Shown one piece after another: positions 1 through 11,700 of a DNA stretch of 64,000 nucleotides; the first letter of the stretch is position 1; the number at the start of each line of letters is the position of its first letter. This stretch comes from Tritrichomonas musculus. Its lineage: Eukaryota > Parabasalia > Tritrichomonadida > Tritrichomonadidae. The notes under the pieces were generated by a model, which was not told the DNA's origin, searched no databases, and saw only the letters and a program-made list of their open reading frames with translations. Location of the stretch: positions 9,796,001 through 9,860,000 of the forward strand of contig JAPFFF010000001.1 of assembly GCA_039105265.1 (NCBI GenBank). Reading direction: 5' to 3'. The position numbers and the translations under genes were made by a program.

Positions 1-1
1 G

Positions 2-565
2 AGCTATTTCGACATTCTCAGCTACACAGGTTGTCCTTTCGACAACACATGCACTGACTCAGTTAGGAAATGCTCTTGCTACACTTCGAATGTCTTACAC
101 TTCTTTAGGAATAGACCAGATACAAATGGAACTGAAACATTAAATATTAATTCATCCTCGATTACAATAACTGATAATGATACTGATAATGCAACAAATA
201 CTATCACAACCACTGAGCAATCATTAGTGAGAACTCATAGAGAAGTTCAGCCACAGGTTGTTACAGATGAAACAGATGAGATTCGAACAGATATAACTGT
301 ACCACAGACTACAATGACAAATACAGCATCAACTACGATTGCACTTAGGAATCAAGTTCCTGTTATCGATATATCTGGAATCCAGTATACCTTAGAAGAT
401 ATTGCAGATATGACAAGAGAAGAACGAAATGCATTAGTTGCTAGTCATCCTGAAATATTACGTATCCAATATCATGGAAGAGAGTGGTTTAATGAGTATG
501 ATTTGTTTTATAATGAACAACAAATCGAGATTATCGATTATCAAGATATCAGATATGAAATGTGA
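2..565 (+). CDS. 3' part of an unidentified protein, cut by the window edge
   Basis: The frame is open from the left edge to a TGA at 563-565, so the true start lies outside the window. The readable C-terminal part is rich in Thr, Asn and Asp and then becomes more ordered, with the text IQYTLEDIADMTREERNAL and later HGREWFNEYDLFYNEQQ. I do not recognise a domain. The last ~13 codons lie inside repeat A copy 1 (from about 526). Either the reading frame belongs to the element carrying that repeat, or it was truncated by it. Protein-like text also appears in a second frame near the left edge, so the gene may be decayed. No function is proposed. Confidence 0.35.
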   Translation, partial: SYFDILSYTGCPFDNTCTDSVRKCSCYTSNVLHFFRNRPDTNGTETLNINSSSITITDNDTDNATNTITTTEQSLVRTHREVQPQVVTDETDEIRTDITVPQTTMTNTASTTIALRNQVPVIDISGIQYTLEDIADMTREERNALVASHPEILRIQYHGREWFNEYDLFYNEQQIEIIDYQDIRYEM

Positions 566-917
566 TATGAAAATAATTGTAAACTTGATATCAATTACCG
601 AGATCTCGAGATCTCAAACAGATTTATCTTTTTTTATAATTGGTATTTGTGATTTAATTATATCTAAAAATAAATAATAGAATGTATTGATTTTTATTTT
701 AAGATTAAAATCAAAAAATACATTCTTTTTTTTATGAAATATTTGAAATTAAATTACGATCATATATTTATCAAAAAGTTTAATTGAAAATTCTGATATC
801 AAAAGCTGAGAAAAAAAATACTCGATCTCTGAAATCGATCTCGAGAATCTGCTTATATTTATGTATCGATATCAAAAAGTCAATCAATTATCGATCTCGA
901 GAATCGGAGAATAACAA
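526..917 (+). repeat. Repeat A, copy 1 (palindrome-rich dispersed repeat)
   Basis: About 390 bp that recurs in reverse orientation at 45268-45690 and, interrupted, at 58591-60125. It is packed with short palindromes: GATATC, ATCGAT, CTCGAG, and the 16-mer GAGATCTCGAGATCTC near 600. Similarity to copy 2 starts near TCGAGATTATCG at 526 and ends near ATCGGAGAATA at 917. It may be a terminal or subterminal part of a mobile element, but no full-length element is visible here. Confidence 0.75.
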
Positions 918-2325
918 ATCTACATGTAGGAGAATAGTTTTTTATTGGTTTCAATCTAAAATTGCATTTTTTAGAAAAAGTTTAAAAAAATATTATCAAT
1001 TTTTATGATTGAAAAAGATAAATTTATTGAAAATTTTGAATTCATTGAAAATAAAAATCATTCAAATTACTAGAAATTTAAAATTTATTGAAAATTTTGA
1101 ATTGGCCGATGTTTTATCCACCAATTTTTTTCTTTAGTTTTCTGATCTATCAATTTATTATATGAGTTACACAATATTTTCTAATAAAAACGATTACGCA
1201 AGGTCAATAATTATCCTTCTAAATATCATTCACTTTAGGTCATCATAAACGTGATAAAACGCAAAAGTTTCAAAAAAACGTATTTTAAATAATTCAGCTA
1301 TTTTTATACAAATATGCTATTTATATGAATTACAAATTTGTTATTATATAAATGTAATATTTTTAATATTATATTTAAGATAAAAATCTACTTTTTAAAA
1401 TTTTTTTGTAAGATAATGGTATTTTTAAAATGATCGTTATGCTCTCAATTTTATTTTCTTTATTCGCCTTCGATGCTTAATCATTTTATGGTGCTTTAAT
1501 TTATTCATAGGAGATAAAACAAATATGTGAAAATCTGACCAATTGACACATAAGATCTTGGATGATTATTTTCTATGAATTTCATAACTTTTTGAATGCT
1601 TTCATTGAATTGCATTAATTTTTTTAAACATTTTGAAATTAACATTTATTGATTATAAATTAAATAAAATAATTATTCATATATTACTTATTAGTTAAAA
1701 CTCTTTATTTTTGTTTTTCATTAATTTTTATTTGAGAAAAATGTAGATAATGTCTAAAAATGCAATGTTTAGCAATTATCTTTGGAACATATGCTAAAAA
1801 TTTTAATTTTTTTACTGTATTAATTTTTATATATGATGTGTAATAACATATATAACTCGCTAACATTTTTGAAGAAAATAGTTTGGTTTTATTACGTTTG
1901 TCATCATCCTTAACAAGATAGCTTTGAATTTTTTCTTTTTCAATCAAAAAGTTATCATTGAATTTTTTGACCATTCATTTTTATTATAAAAAATTGATCA
2001 AATCCATATTTTTTTGATTAATCACATTTATATGTGTAAAAAATTCCTCACTTATCATATGATATTTGAATATAGATTTCAAATTTTCAAATATATTTTC
2101 AAAATAATGAAAAGATTTTTATATTAATATTCAGTTGAAATATTAATAATTTAATTATAAATATAGAAAAAAATTCATATTATTTATATGATATCATTTT
2201 TTAGAATAATATTTCTATAATAATAAATGATATATATAAAAGAAAAGTCATGGATCAAAAAAAAAAAAAAAATTTGTACGTTTAGCTCATCAAAATAATT
2301 TTTTGATACATAAACGATTTCATAG
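918..2325. other. AT-rich spacer
   Basis: No convincing gene. A 23-bp stretch starting AAATTTATTGAAAATTTTG occurs twice, near 1020 and 1081. A minus-strand open frame at 1705-1974 has Lys/Ile/Asn-rich composition typical of chance frames in AT-rich DNA and is not annotated as a gene. Confidence 0.6.
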
Positions 2326-2922
2326 ATGAGACATACTCATGAGAACTTTGACTTGAATTCAGATCTTAAATTATTTTCAAAACATTCAAGCATTGATAAA
2401 TCGCCAACTATTTTTTTTTCATCTTATGATAATCAGATTCAATCTCAGCCAAGTGAAAGCGATGCCTTACCAAACGATTATTTACAAGATGATTTTTGCT
2501 TTTTTGATCTAAATACTAATTTACCAGAAGATAATAATGACGTATTATCTCAACCACAATGTGAAACAAAAGAAAACTTAGAGTTATACCCACATGATTA
2601 TACACAAGAAATTGACGACTTCGTAAATAGAGCAGCAAATCTTTATTCTGAAGAGAATATTTCTTATCTTAAAAAAGAACTTAATAATAAAGGATTAGTA
2701 CTATCTTTTCAACCTCCTCCTTTTAATTGCTGGCAGTGCGTTATTTGCTCAGATAATGCCAAAAGTCCTATTGTTTTTCCATGTGGACATATATTTTGTA
2801 AACAATGCATAAATGAATGGAGTAAGCACTCAAATTTTTGCCCTATTTGCCATACTGAACTTGATAAAGATAATGCAATTGAAATTAGAAGTTTTCTTGA
2901 TGGAAGTCCAAGAAAGAAATAG
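2326..2922 (+). CDS. RING-finger protein, probable E3 ubiquitin ligase
   Basis: A 198-residue protein with a C-terminal C3HC4 RING finger. The ligands are Cys138, Cys141, Cys153, His155, Cys158, Cys161, Cys172 and Cys175, spaced as in canonical RINGs (CVIC...CGHIFCKQC...CPIC), with Pro173 after the seventh ligand. RING domains of this kind recruit E2 enzymes and transfer ubiquitin. The N-terminal 130 residues are acidic, Asn/Gln/Ser-rich and probably disordered; they would supply substrate specificity, which I cannot predict. No membrane segment is seen. The ATG is directly preceded by an in-frame TAG, which fixes the start. Compact one-domain RING proteins of this size occur in most eukaryotes, so the domain call is firm and the biological target unknown. 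Confidence 0.9.
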   Translation: MRHTHENFDLNSDLKLFSKHSSIDKSPTIFFSSYDNQIQSQPSESDALPNDYLQDDFCFFDLNTNLPEDNNDVLSQPQCETKENLELYPHDYTQEIDDFVNRAANLYSEENISYLKKELNNKGLVLSFQPPPFNCWQCVICSDNAKSPIVFPCGHIFCKQCINEWSKHSNFCPICHTELDKDNAIEIRSFLDGSPRKK

Positions 2923-3487
2923 AGCTCAAGTATTTCATATTATAAAATGAAAAAAATAAAGGTTTTGGTACCGAATCATAGTATTTTATGAAATATAGGC
3001 TGATTAAAATGATATTGAATTTTTTTTTTTTTTTTTGGCTTAAACATTAGTTTTTATCAGAAAATATGCTATTTCAAAGAAAAGTTTAAAATTTAATATT
3101 AAATAATGATAATATTATTTATGTAATCTTGAAATATATTCCCAAAAAAATTGTAACTAATTGAATGATTTATTTTTTACTTTCATATAAACATTCAAAT
3201 TCTTGAAAAATTCAATAAAAAAAGAGAAAGTTTATTAAATTTTTTATTTTCTAAAAAATTCAAAAGAATTATAAAATAAAAAAACAGAAACTTAAAAAAT
3301 GCTAATTTTGATATATATCATCTAATAACGTTTTTTTATTGAAAATATTTATAACGTTTTTTAGAATAAATAAATAAGTCAAAATTTAACCATAAAGATC
3401 AGAAAGCATTGAAAAAATGATTACAAATAGAAAATTTTGAAAGATTTTATTAAAATTTTTTATTAATTCGTAATCCAATTATCCCAA
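2923..3487. other. AT-rich spacer
   Basis: Spacer between the RING gene and the cyclase gene with homopolymer runs, including a long T tract near 3020. No gene, RNA or repeat was seen. Confidence 0.6.
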
Positions 3488-6400
3488 ATGTCTCAGAACG
3501 ATAACTCACAACACAGTTCTCAAAATGGCAGTAATGCTTTGTTTTCTATTTCTTCACAGGCTGCCCACAAACGAAAATATCATGGCCTACTTAAAAGATC
3601 GCCATTAAAAAATCTTCGAGACAATTTATTTCGATTTATGGACTACGTTAGCACGCGTAGCGCATCACATAAAAATCTCATCAAAGTTATGATGTGGATA
3701 TTAATGATTCAAGTTTTTATAATTTCAACTCTTCCTCTTAGCCAATATTGGGATAATTCAAAACTAGTTGGGAAAATAGAGAACATTATATCAATTGTCG
3801 CATTTATCTCGCCAGCAAAGGTTAATCAAAATACTCATCTTATTGTCGCACTCGTCGTTGAAATTATAGTTTTAATTCTTGAATTAACCTTTGTATTTTG
3901 CTTTCTCTTTTTTTTACGAATGTCAAAATGCTCAGTTTTTTTAACAACAAGTATAAATATTATTTTTTGCTCTGGCCTTATATACCTGATAACATTGTTT
4001 TCGTCCTATTTTGGACGATCACTTTATGGAATTATTAAATCTGATGGGAGCATAGGATTGAATGCAGTATCATTAATTTTATCGCTATTTCATATAATAA
4101 TACTATCGTTTGCTCAACTTGATTTTGTCACTCCGATATTAATGTTTCGTCCTCAATCATTTCATGTTATACTTTCAAATTCAATGGTTTTTTATATTAT
4201 AAGTATTTTCTTTTTCGTTCTATTAACAACTTTAGGGTCCCTTCTTGGAGGAATTGCAGGACATGTTATTGGACTATTAGGCTGCTTTGGAATTGCTCCG
4301 GTTGTTATTTTATATATCGTTTTTCCATATTCATTTTGTACTCAAAGTTTTCTCTTTAATACATTATTTATCTACTTTTCAAGTTTTGCGAATATTCTGT
4401 TTATCTCAATTTTAAATTTTCTTAAACAATCATGCTCAGATTATACCTACATTGTAATTATTGCCATCATGGTTTTGTTTATTTTCACTTGCCCGATGAT
4501 TCTTAATAGTATATTTCATGAAATTAAGCGAAAACTAGATTTAGTTGTTAAAGACGTTAATGAATTCGATAATCTGAGCAAAAGAGTTGCAATGTGCATA
4601 GCTAGATTGAGCTTCGAAGATGGATATGCTATAGGTCATGAATGGGTATTATTCACCAAACTTGTTGAAAAATATCCAAAGGATTTAAATATAGGTATCA
4701 TGTATGCAAGATATGCAGCAATTTATCCAGACGAAACACCAACGCTACAAATTACAGCTCGTCATCTTATTAGCCTTAAGCATGGATCTTTGGAAATGAA
4801 ACATTGCATATTTCAGATCCATTCAATTCTTCAACACCGCGATTCTTCAATGTCGACCTCAATCAAGAAAAATTTAAACAAAATCAACCAAAAGACAGAG
4901 AAAGCTCGTGGACAAATTCGATATTTATGGGAATGTATCATGCGAGGTAATATAGAAGAAATTGAAGGCCTTTCTAGCCATTTAAAGAATCTTGAAGAAG
5001 AAATTGTCCGTGACTATTCACAACTCTGCCTAGTTTATCCAAACAATCCATACGTTGCTCATGCCTATTCATCATTCCTTCGAGAAATTTTAAATGACGA
5101 ACAAAGAGCGGTTGAAATGAATCAAATTTATCAATCATTAAGACAAGGAAGAAGGACTAGAGAAGAAAGATGCTATTACTTTGCTCAACATGCATTTCCA
5201 ACATTACCTACCGAGGACCAGCATTCAGCACTTACCAGAAATAATACTACTCAAATAACTGATGCTCAAAGTATGCGGAAAAAGAAATATGAATCATCAA
5301 TTGCAGAATCGTCGTCAGTTCATAATTCATCAATGTTTGAAGCATTTGATCCAAAAATGGAACAAATTAATGAAGAGAAAATGCAAAAGAGATATGTTGA
5401 ATCGATGGTTGATTCAGTTCGTCTTCCATCAATGAGATATGGCCCGTTTTTGATAATCTTTTTATTATGTATTGCTATGCCTTGCTGCATTATCCCAGTT
5501 GCTGTTTCTGTTGTTAACAATATTGATGAAACGAGGAACTCAATGAAAGTTGTCATGTATTCAAGCCAGTTGAGGATGTCTCTTGCTGAAATGATATTAT
5601 TAATTTATCAAACTGTTTTTCATAACACAAATGTCACAAAAATGATTTCATTGAAAGAAAGATGGGAAAGATCATATGGAGAGCGAAGGCCATTGCCTTC
5701 AGGCTGGGATACTGATTCATCAGCTCTTCTTGAATCGATCAAAGAAAACCGTTATTTAATTGAAATGGTTAATCAACTAACTCATAATTTAGCTCAATAT
5801 GGTTATTTTTCCGATAGTCTTGATTTACTTTATACACCAAAAGTTTCATTTTCAACATATCACAGTCATAACGTTTTTTCGGTTGGGATTTATTCATTGG
5901 AACATATTTTTACATATTTCATGGGCGTTGCCGTTAAGGGTGCTGACACACGCGATCCGATTGGATATCTTGACAATTTTGAATTTTGGTCAGCGATTAA
6001 AAATATTAAAGAAATGCTTCCTCATTTAGAAACTTTTGCTAATTATGTTAATAATGGTATCGTTAAATTAACAGACAAAGAGAAAAAAAATGTTTTGACT
6101 ACAGTATTAATAATAATTCTTATAGCTTACCTCATTTCTATTATTTTCCTCATATTTTTGATATTTAGGCTTCAGAAAGAGAAATGCGCTGTTTTTGATG
6201 TATTTAAAGCCCTTCCGAAATCCGCATTATCAGCAATTGTTACACAACTCAACAGTCAAAATCGAAGAGAAGAAGATGGACAAGAACAAGTAACAATGTC
6301 AGCACAAGAAGAAAATGCACTTCGTGTTCTTTCAACCTCAGTTGAAACAAGTAGTAGTAAAATGGAACGACTTTGGCCAATTTTTTGTTTAATGATTATT

Positions 6401-8317
6401 TTCACAGCCGCAGCAGTAGTTGTTTTAGTTTTACTTATCCTTTTGGCATTTCATATTAGTGACAGATTTGCATTAATCAATCCATTATTTGCAACTGTTC
6501 CTTATGTTCACTCACAATTTTGTGCAATTTCACTTGGAATTCTTAGGTTATCAGCAGCCACAGAGTTTACTGAATGCGAAATTGATAATAGTTGTCCATT
6601 AACACCAAATGCAAAAGCCAATTACACTCTTGTTAATGCTGATCTAGAAAGTTTACTCGCAGATGTTGTTACAGCCATTAATTATCTCAGATTAGGAACC
6701 AATTCTGTCAAATCACAAGGAATATCAGATGGAGGAAGCGATCTAGTTGATCTTCTCACAGAAAACATGTGTGAACCAAAAGCAGAAGTCACTTCTTCAG
6801 TTGATAGTATTGATTGTCTTTCTTATGAATCAGGCATATCACTCATATGGGCTCGAATCAGACAAATGCATCAAGACTCAATCAACAATAACAATGATCT
6901 CTCATTTGAATCTAACAGGCACAATGTTATTCTTTCTTGGCTTCTAGGAGTTGCCAAACATGATTATGTTGAAAAATCGTTATCAAAACTTGATGAATAT
7001 GCAGACAAATTAAGAAAAGACACAATTAATAACATAATTATTGTTGTTGTTGTTGGCACAATAATCATTGTTATTTGTGGAATTATTCTTGTTCCTCAAT
7101 TTCTCAGTTTGGCAGAAGTTGCGCGTTGGTCATTACGACTACTTTTGTTCTGCCAACCAAACATAGTTTTACAGTCTAAATCGATCATCAAGATTCTTTC
7201 TAACAACTTCTCAAAGAAAGAAGAAAGTAAAGATCAAAATGGTGTCAATTTCTATGAAACTGTTGTTTCTCATCTTCTTGATGGAGTTTTGTTCCTTAAT
7301 AATGAATTAACAATTTTATCCGGAAATTCGGCAGTTGGAAACATTCTTGGAATTGATCCAGAAACAATTCTAGGAAAGAAATTGACAGAAATATTTATAG
7401 CACCACCAGATTCATCATCTCTTAAAGCATTCTTTGCAGCACTTCAAGGTGCACTTCGTGCACAACGATCACCTTCGATTGAACTTGAAGCTGAAGTTGT
7501 TCGAGGTGAAGAAAACATTACTCTTTTATTGAGTGTAACTGCTGTTTCAAGTTCAGGAAATGTTCAAATAAAAGCTGTTAATGCTGAAGGTCTTTCTGTT
7601 CTTGCACTCGTTATGAAAGATATGACTTCAACAATTGCATCTAATAAACTTCTCGTTGAAGAAGGAATTAAGAGCGAAAAATTACTCTTGATGATCTTGC
7701 CACCAGTCATTGTTAATAAGCTTCAAAGCGGTGCAAAGAACATCAGTTTTGCTGTTAAATCAGCTTCTATCATGTTTGTTGATATTGTATCTTTCACGCC
7801 TTGGTGCGGATCACATCCTGCTGCTTACGTTATGAGGACATTAAACAGACTTTTTGCTGAATTTGATCGTATTTTGAGAAAATATGATCGAATGACAAAG
7901 ATTAAATGTATCGGAGATTGTTACATGTGCGCTGGTGGTATTTTTGATGAAATTAACCAACCTGCCGAACATGCTAAACAAGCAATTTCTTTCGGTATAG
8001 ATATTATTCAGGCGTTGAAGCTTCTAAACATCGAACTGGGCGAGAAATTAAGAATTAGAGTTGGTGTTAATACAGGCGGTCCCATTGTTGCTGGTGTTTT
8101 GGGTATTGAAAAGCCAACATTCGATATTCTTGGCCCTGATATTTGTTTGGCAGCTATGATGGAACACCACGGTGTACCAAATAATGTCCATATACCTCAG
8201 CATTGTTATGATCTGGTTTTTGGAAATATGTTTAGAATTAAAGAAAGAGGCGATGTTGAAGTTAAAGGAAAAATTTATCATACTTATGTTGTTTCTGGTT
8301 ATGATGTGATGGAATAA
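3488..8317 (+). CDS. Multi-pass membrane class III adenylyl/guanylyl cyclase with PAS-like domain
   Basis: 1609 residues. The first ~340 hold about eight hydrophobic segments. A soluble stretch to ~640 follows, then separated membrane segments near 655-680, 870-895, 960-990 and 1180-1210 with probable extracellular loops between them. A PAS-like domain lies near 1257-1330 (GVLFLNNELTILSGNSAVG) and a class III cyclase domain at about 1420-1605. Metal-binding aspartates are present at D1432 (FVDIVSFT) and D1477 (KCIGDCYM). K1473 and D1546 match adenine-selecting positions, so cAMP is the likelier product. The two residues that normally stabilise the transition state (Asn and Arg of the VNVASR motif) are C1553 and M1557. 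Proteins of this architecture form a large family in trichomonads, presumably membrane receptors or sensors making cAMP. The stop reads TAAA. Confidence 0.92.
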   Translation: MSQNDNSQHSSQNGSNALFSISSQAAHKRKYHGLLKRSPLKNLRDNLFRFMDYVSTRSASHKNLIKVMMWILMIQVFIISTLPLSQYWDNSKLVGKIENIISIVAFISPAKVNQNTHLIVALVVEIIVLILELTFVFCFLFFLRMSKCSVFLTTSINIIFCSGLIYLITLFSSYFGRSLYGIIKSDGSIGLNAVSLILSLFHIIILSFAQLDFVTPILMFRPQSFHVILSNSMVFYIISIFFFVLLTTLGSLLGGIAGHVIGLLGCFGIAPVVILYIVFPYSFCTQSFLFNTLFIYFSSFANILFISILNFLKQSCSDYTYIVIIAIMVLFIFTCPMILNSIFHEIKRKLDLVVKDVNEFDNLSKRVAMCIARLSFEDGYAIGHEWVLFTKLVEKYPKDLNIGIMYARYAAIYPDETPTLQITARHLISLKHGSLEMKHCIFQIHSILQHRDSSMSTSIKKNLNKINQKTEKARGQIRYLWECIMRGNIEEIEGLSSHLKNLEEEIVRDYSQLCLVYPNNPYVAHAYSSFLREILNDEQRAVEMNQIYQSLRQGRRTREERCYYFAQHAFPTLPTEDQHSALTRNNTTQITDAQSMRKKKYESSIAESSSVHNSSMFEAFDPKMEQINEEKMQKRYVESMVDSVRLPSMRYGPFLIIFLLCIAMPCCIIPVAVSVVNNIDETRNSMKVVMYSSQLRMSLAEMILLIYQTVFHNTNVTKMISLKERWERSYGERRPLPSGWDTDSSALLESIKENRYLIEMVNQLTHNLAQYGYFSDSLDLLYTPKVSFSTYHSHNVFSVGIYSLEHIFTYFMGVAVKGADTRDPIGYLDNFEFWSAIKNIKEMLPHLETFANYVNNGIVKLTDKEKKNVLTTVLIIILIAYLISIIFLIFLIFRLQKEKCAVFDVFKALPKSALSAIVTQLNSQNRREEDGQEQVTMSAQEENALRVLSTSVETSSSKMERLWPIFCLMIIFTAAAVVVLVLLILLAFHISDRFALINPLFATVPYVHSQFCAISLGILRLSAATEFTECEIDNSCPLTPNAKANYTLVNADLESLLADVVTAINYLRLGTNSVKSQGISDGGSDLVDLLTENMCEPKAEVTSSVDSIDCLSYESGISLIWARIRQMHQDSINNNNDLSFESNRHNVILSWLLGVAKHDYVEKSLSKLDEYADKLRKDTINNIIIVVVVGTIIIVICGIILVPQFLSLAEVARWSLRLLLFCQPNIVLQSKSIIKILSNNFSKKEESKDQNGVNFYETVVSHLLDGVLFLNNELTILSGNSAVGNILGIDPETILGKKLTEIFIAPPDSSSLKAFFAALQGALRAQRSPSIELEAEVVRGEENITLLLSVTAVSSSGNVQIKAVNAEGLSVLALVMKDMTSTIASNKLLVEEGIKSEKLLLMILPPVIVNKLQSGAKNISFAVKSASIMFVDIVSFTPWCGSHPAAYVMRTLNRLFAEFDRILRKYDRMTKIKCIGDCYMCAGGIFDEINQPAEHAKQAISFGIDIIQALKLLNIELGEKLRIRVGVNTGGPIVAGVLGIEKPTFDILGPDICLAAMMEHHGVPNNVHIPQHCYDLVFGNMFRIKERGDVEVKGKIYHTYVVSGYDVME

Positions 8318-8770
8318 AATAAAATAAATAAATAGTTGTGTAATAAATGATTTTTTTATTATTTTATTTGAATGTGAATCTTTTTCAATGCTTTTAGAAA
8401 GATAAATTTTTTTTTTTGATTCAATACAACGATTTTATTTTATTGAAGTGAGCTGTTTTGAAGCAAAAGAGCTAAATTAATATGATATTTTTAATAATTA
8501 TTCAAATAAAATATTATTATATATCTATATTTATAAAAAAATTATTAGATTTATGACTTATTAATAAAGATATCTGATTTTTCGAATTCAAACTTTTTGA
8601 ATTAATTCTGTTGTTCTCATTGTTAAATGCACTATTCAATTGTTTATCGTGTTCCGAAAATATTTCTCCTCTGGGTCAAAAAAATTGAATTATTATTCAA
8701 TAATTGTTGGTCGAAAATCGAACAATTTTTCAATATTAAACGGTCTCTAACTAAATAAAAATTTTGTGAA
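8318..8770. other. AT-rich spacer, presumed promoter of the giant coiled-coil gene
   Basis: 453 bp with no gene. TCAATATTAAACGGTC lies about 30-40 bp before the next start codon; its TCA could be an initiator element of the trichomonad kind, but that is only suggestive in DNA this AT-rich. Confidence 0.4.
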
Positions 8771-11700
8771 ATGAGTGATTTGTCTCCAGAACTGATTTCT
8801 TATAATAAATCACTTATCACATCTGCTAGAAAATTTATTAATTCTTGTTCGACACGCGGCCTTGACTATAAAATAGTGAAAAGCCGCCTAGAGAACACAT
8901 TTAATCAACCAATTGATGCTATGATATCAATTCTACACGATGAAATCGATGAAAATGATTACCCAAATCAAGTTAAGTCGATAAAGATACCACCTCTACA
9001 AAGATTAGCCGAAGAAATTATTAATTACAAAATGAAGACAGATTCGATAATTAATCGATCATTAACAGGCAATGATCGGTTGGAATTCGATAATCTTCAA
9101 AATCAATATAAAAAAATACGAAAAATTCAAGATTCAATTTTAAAATTAGCAAAACAATCAAAATCACCAAAAGTTAATTCAATTCTGGACTCGATAAATA
9201 CTGTAGATCCAGATGCCGATAAACTTAACGAATTATTAAACGCAATGCTTCAAGATGGCTACAATTCTGTCAAAGGTGATGAAATGCAACGAAAAATGGC
9301 AAACCTTTGCTCAAACATTCTAAAAAGTGTTGGCGACGAAAGAGAAGTTGATGAATCCACACCTTTTGATAAATCAGAGAAGCTCATACTTGACGCATTT
9401 AAAAAGCTGAAAGATAAAGTTAACATTTTATCAATACAATCAGCACAACCAGATAAATACCAAGTGCAGTTAATTGATGCTCTTAAATCGCAAGTTAAAG
9501 ATCTTCAAGATGCACTTCAATCAAAGACTGATAATGAAAAATTCAGAAATGAAATAGAAAAACGTTTTGAAAGTCTCGAAAACTGCTTAAATAATAGCAA
9601 GTATGATGACCTTCTTAACGATTATAAAAACGCTTTTAACAAGATAGAAGAAATAACAAATAGTAAAAACGATTTACTCATACGAAACGGAGGACTTGAA
9701 ACAGAAAAAATTATGCTTGAACAAAAGATCGATGAACTGAAAGGAGAAAACAAGGACCAAAAGGATAAGATATCCAAATTAAAGAAGAGAATCAGAGAAC
9801 TGAAAGATCATATCAGACAATTATCTAAAGATCAAAATATTCCAATTTTATATGATGAGGAAGATGAAGCTGATGATGAAGATAACATACTTTCGGACGA
9901 TGTGAATGCAAATGATACCAATAATAATACTGATAGCATCTCTAGTTCAGCTGAGCTATTAAAGATCGATAAACAAACAGCAAATCCAATTTCAGATTTG
10001 TTGGCTCTTCAAAATGGAGAAGTTGATCAATCAGCCATTATTGATCAATCATCAATTATTGATCGATCGATTGACCTCTCACAGACAAACTACAACCCAG
10101 ATCTTGAGTCCAAATTACAAGAAGTTGAAGCCAAGCAAAATGAAGTTTTAGAGCTGCAACAAAGTGCGAAAGAACAAGAAGTTATGGTTAGTAAGCTTGA
10201 AAACCAAATGGAAAATGCACAAGCAGAACTAAATCACATCAATTTACTGAAAGAAGAAACTTCATTGAGGCAGATTCTAGATGAAATAGAGAAAGAACTC
10301 ATTGAAAAGCAAGACACAATCGATAGCCAGCAACAAAGAATCGAGGAACTTGAACGTGAAAATGAAGAACTCAGGAACAAACTTAAAGATCTCCAGCAAC
10401 AACTAGAACAAGTTCAAAATGAGCTCAAGAACAACAGCGAATCTTCAGAAGCAAGAAACGCTGATAACCAAGATGACATCAATGCCAAACAAGGAAAGAT
10501 TGATGAACTTGAGAAAGAAATCACAGACAAGAAGAATGACATCAACGCTAAGCAACAACAAATTGATGAACTTGGCCGTGAGAATGAAGATCTTAAGAAC
10601 AAACTTAACGAACTTCAACAACGACACGAACAAGTCCAACAAGAACTCAAGAACAACAATGAATCATCAGAAGCACGAAATGTTGAACACCAAAACGACA
10701 TCGATGCTAAACAACAACACATTGACGATCTTGAGAAAGACAACAACGACAAACAAGAAGACATCAATGCCAAACAACGTCACATTGATGATCTTGAGAA
10801 AGACAATGAAGCTAAACAACAAGACATCAACAACAAACAAAATGATATCAATTCCAAACAACAACGCATTGAAGATCTTGAGAAAGATAACAACGCCAAA
10901 CAGGAAGACATCAACAACAAACAAGGAAGAATTGATGAACTTGAGAAAGACAACAATGATAAGCAAAATGACATCAACGCCAAACAACAAAGAATTGATG
11001 AACTTGGCTGTGAGAATGAAGATCTTAAGAACAAACTTAACGAACTTCAACAACAACACGAACAAGCTCAACAAGAACTTAAGAACAACAATGAATCATC
11101 AGAAGCACGAAATGTTGAACAACAAAACGACATCAATAACAAGCAAAACAAGATTGATGAGCTTGAGAAAGACAATGAAGCTAAACAGCAAGATATCAAC
11201 AACAAACAAAATGATATCAATTCCAAACAACAACGCATTGAAGAACTTGAAAGAAATAATAATGATAAACAAAACGATATCAATGCCAAACAAGGCAGAA
11301 TTGATGAACTCGAGAAAGACAACAATGACAAACAAAATGACATCAATGCTAAACAGGGAAGAATCAATGAACTTGAGAAAGACAACAATGATAAGCAAAA
11401 TGACATCAACGCTAAGCAACAAAGAATTGATGAACTTGGCCGTGAGAATGAAGATCTTAAGAACAAACTTAACGAACTTCAACAACAACACGAACAAGCT
11501 CAACAAGAACTCAAGAACAACAATGAAGCATCAGAAGCACGAAATGTTGAACAACAAAACGACATCAATGCTAAACAACAACACATTGACGATCTTGAGA
11601 AAGACAACGAAGCTAAACAACAAGACATCAACAACAAACAAAATGATATCAATTTCAAACAACAACGCATTGAAGAACTTGAGAAAGATAACAACGCCAA

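Noticed and set aside
438-677. Small frame in repeat A, similar to a minus-strand frame at 45502-45723
   Set aside because: The similarity reflects DNA repeat identity. Copy 3 does not keep the frame, and the text is dominated by Ile/Ser/Lys from palindromic AT-rich DNA.
1705-1974. 89-codon minus-strand frame
   Set aside because: Composition matches random AT-rich sequence and no motif or initiation context was found.
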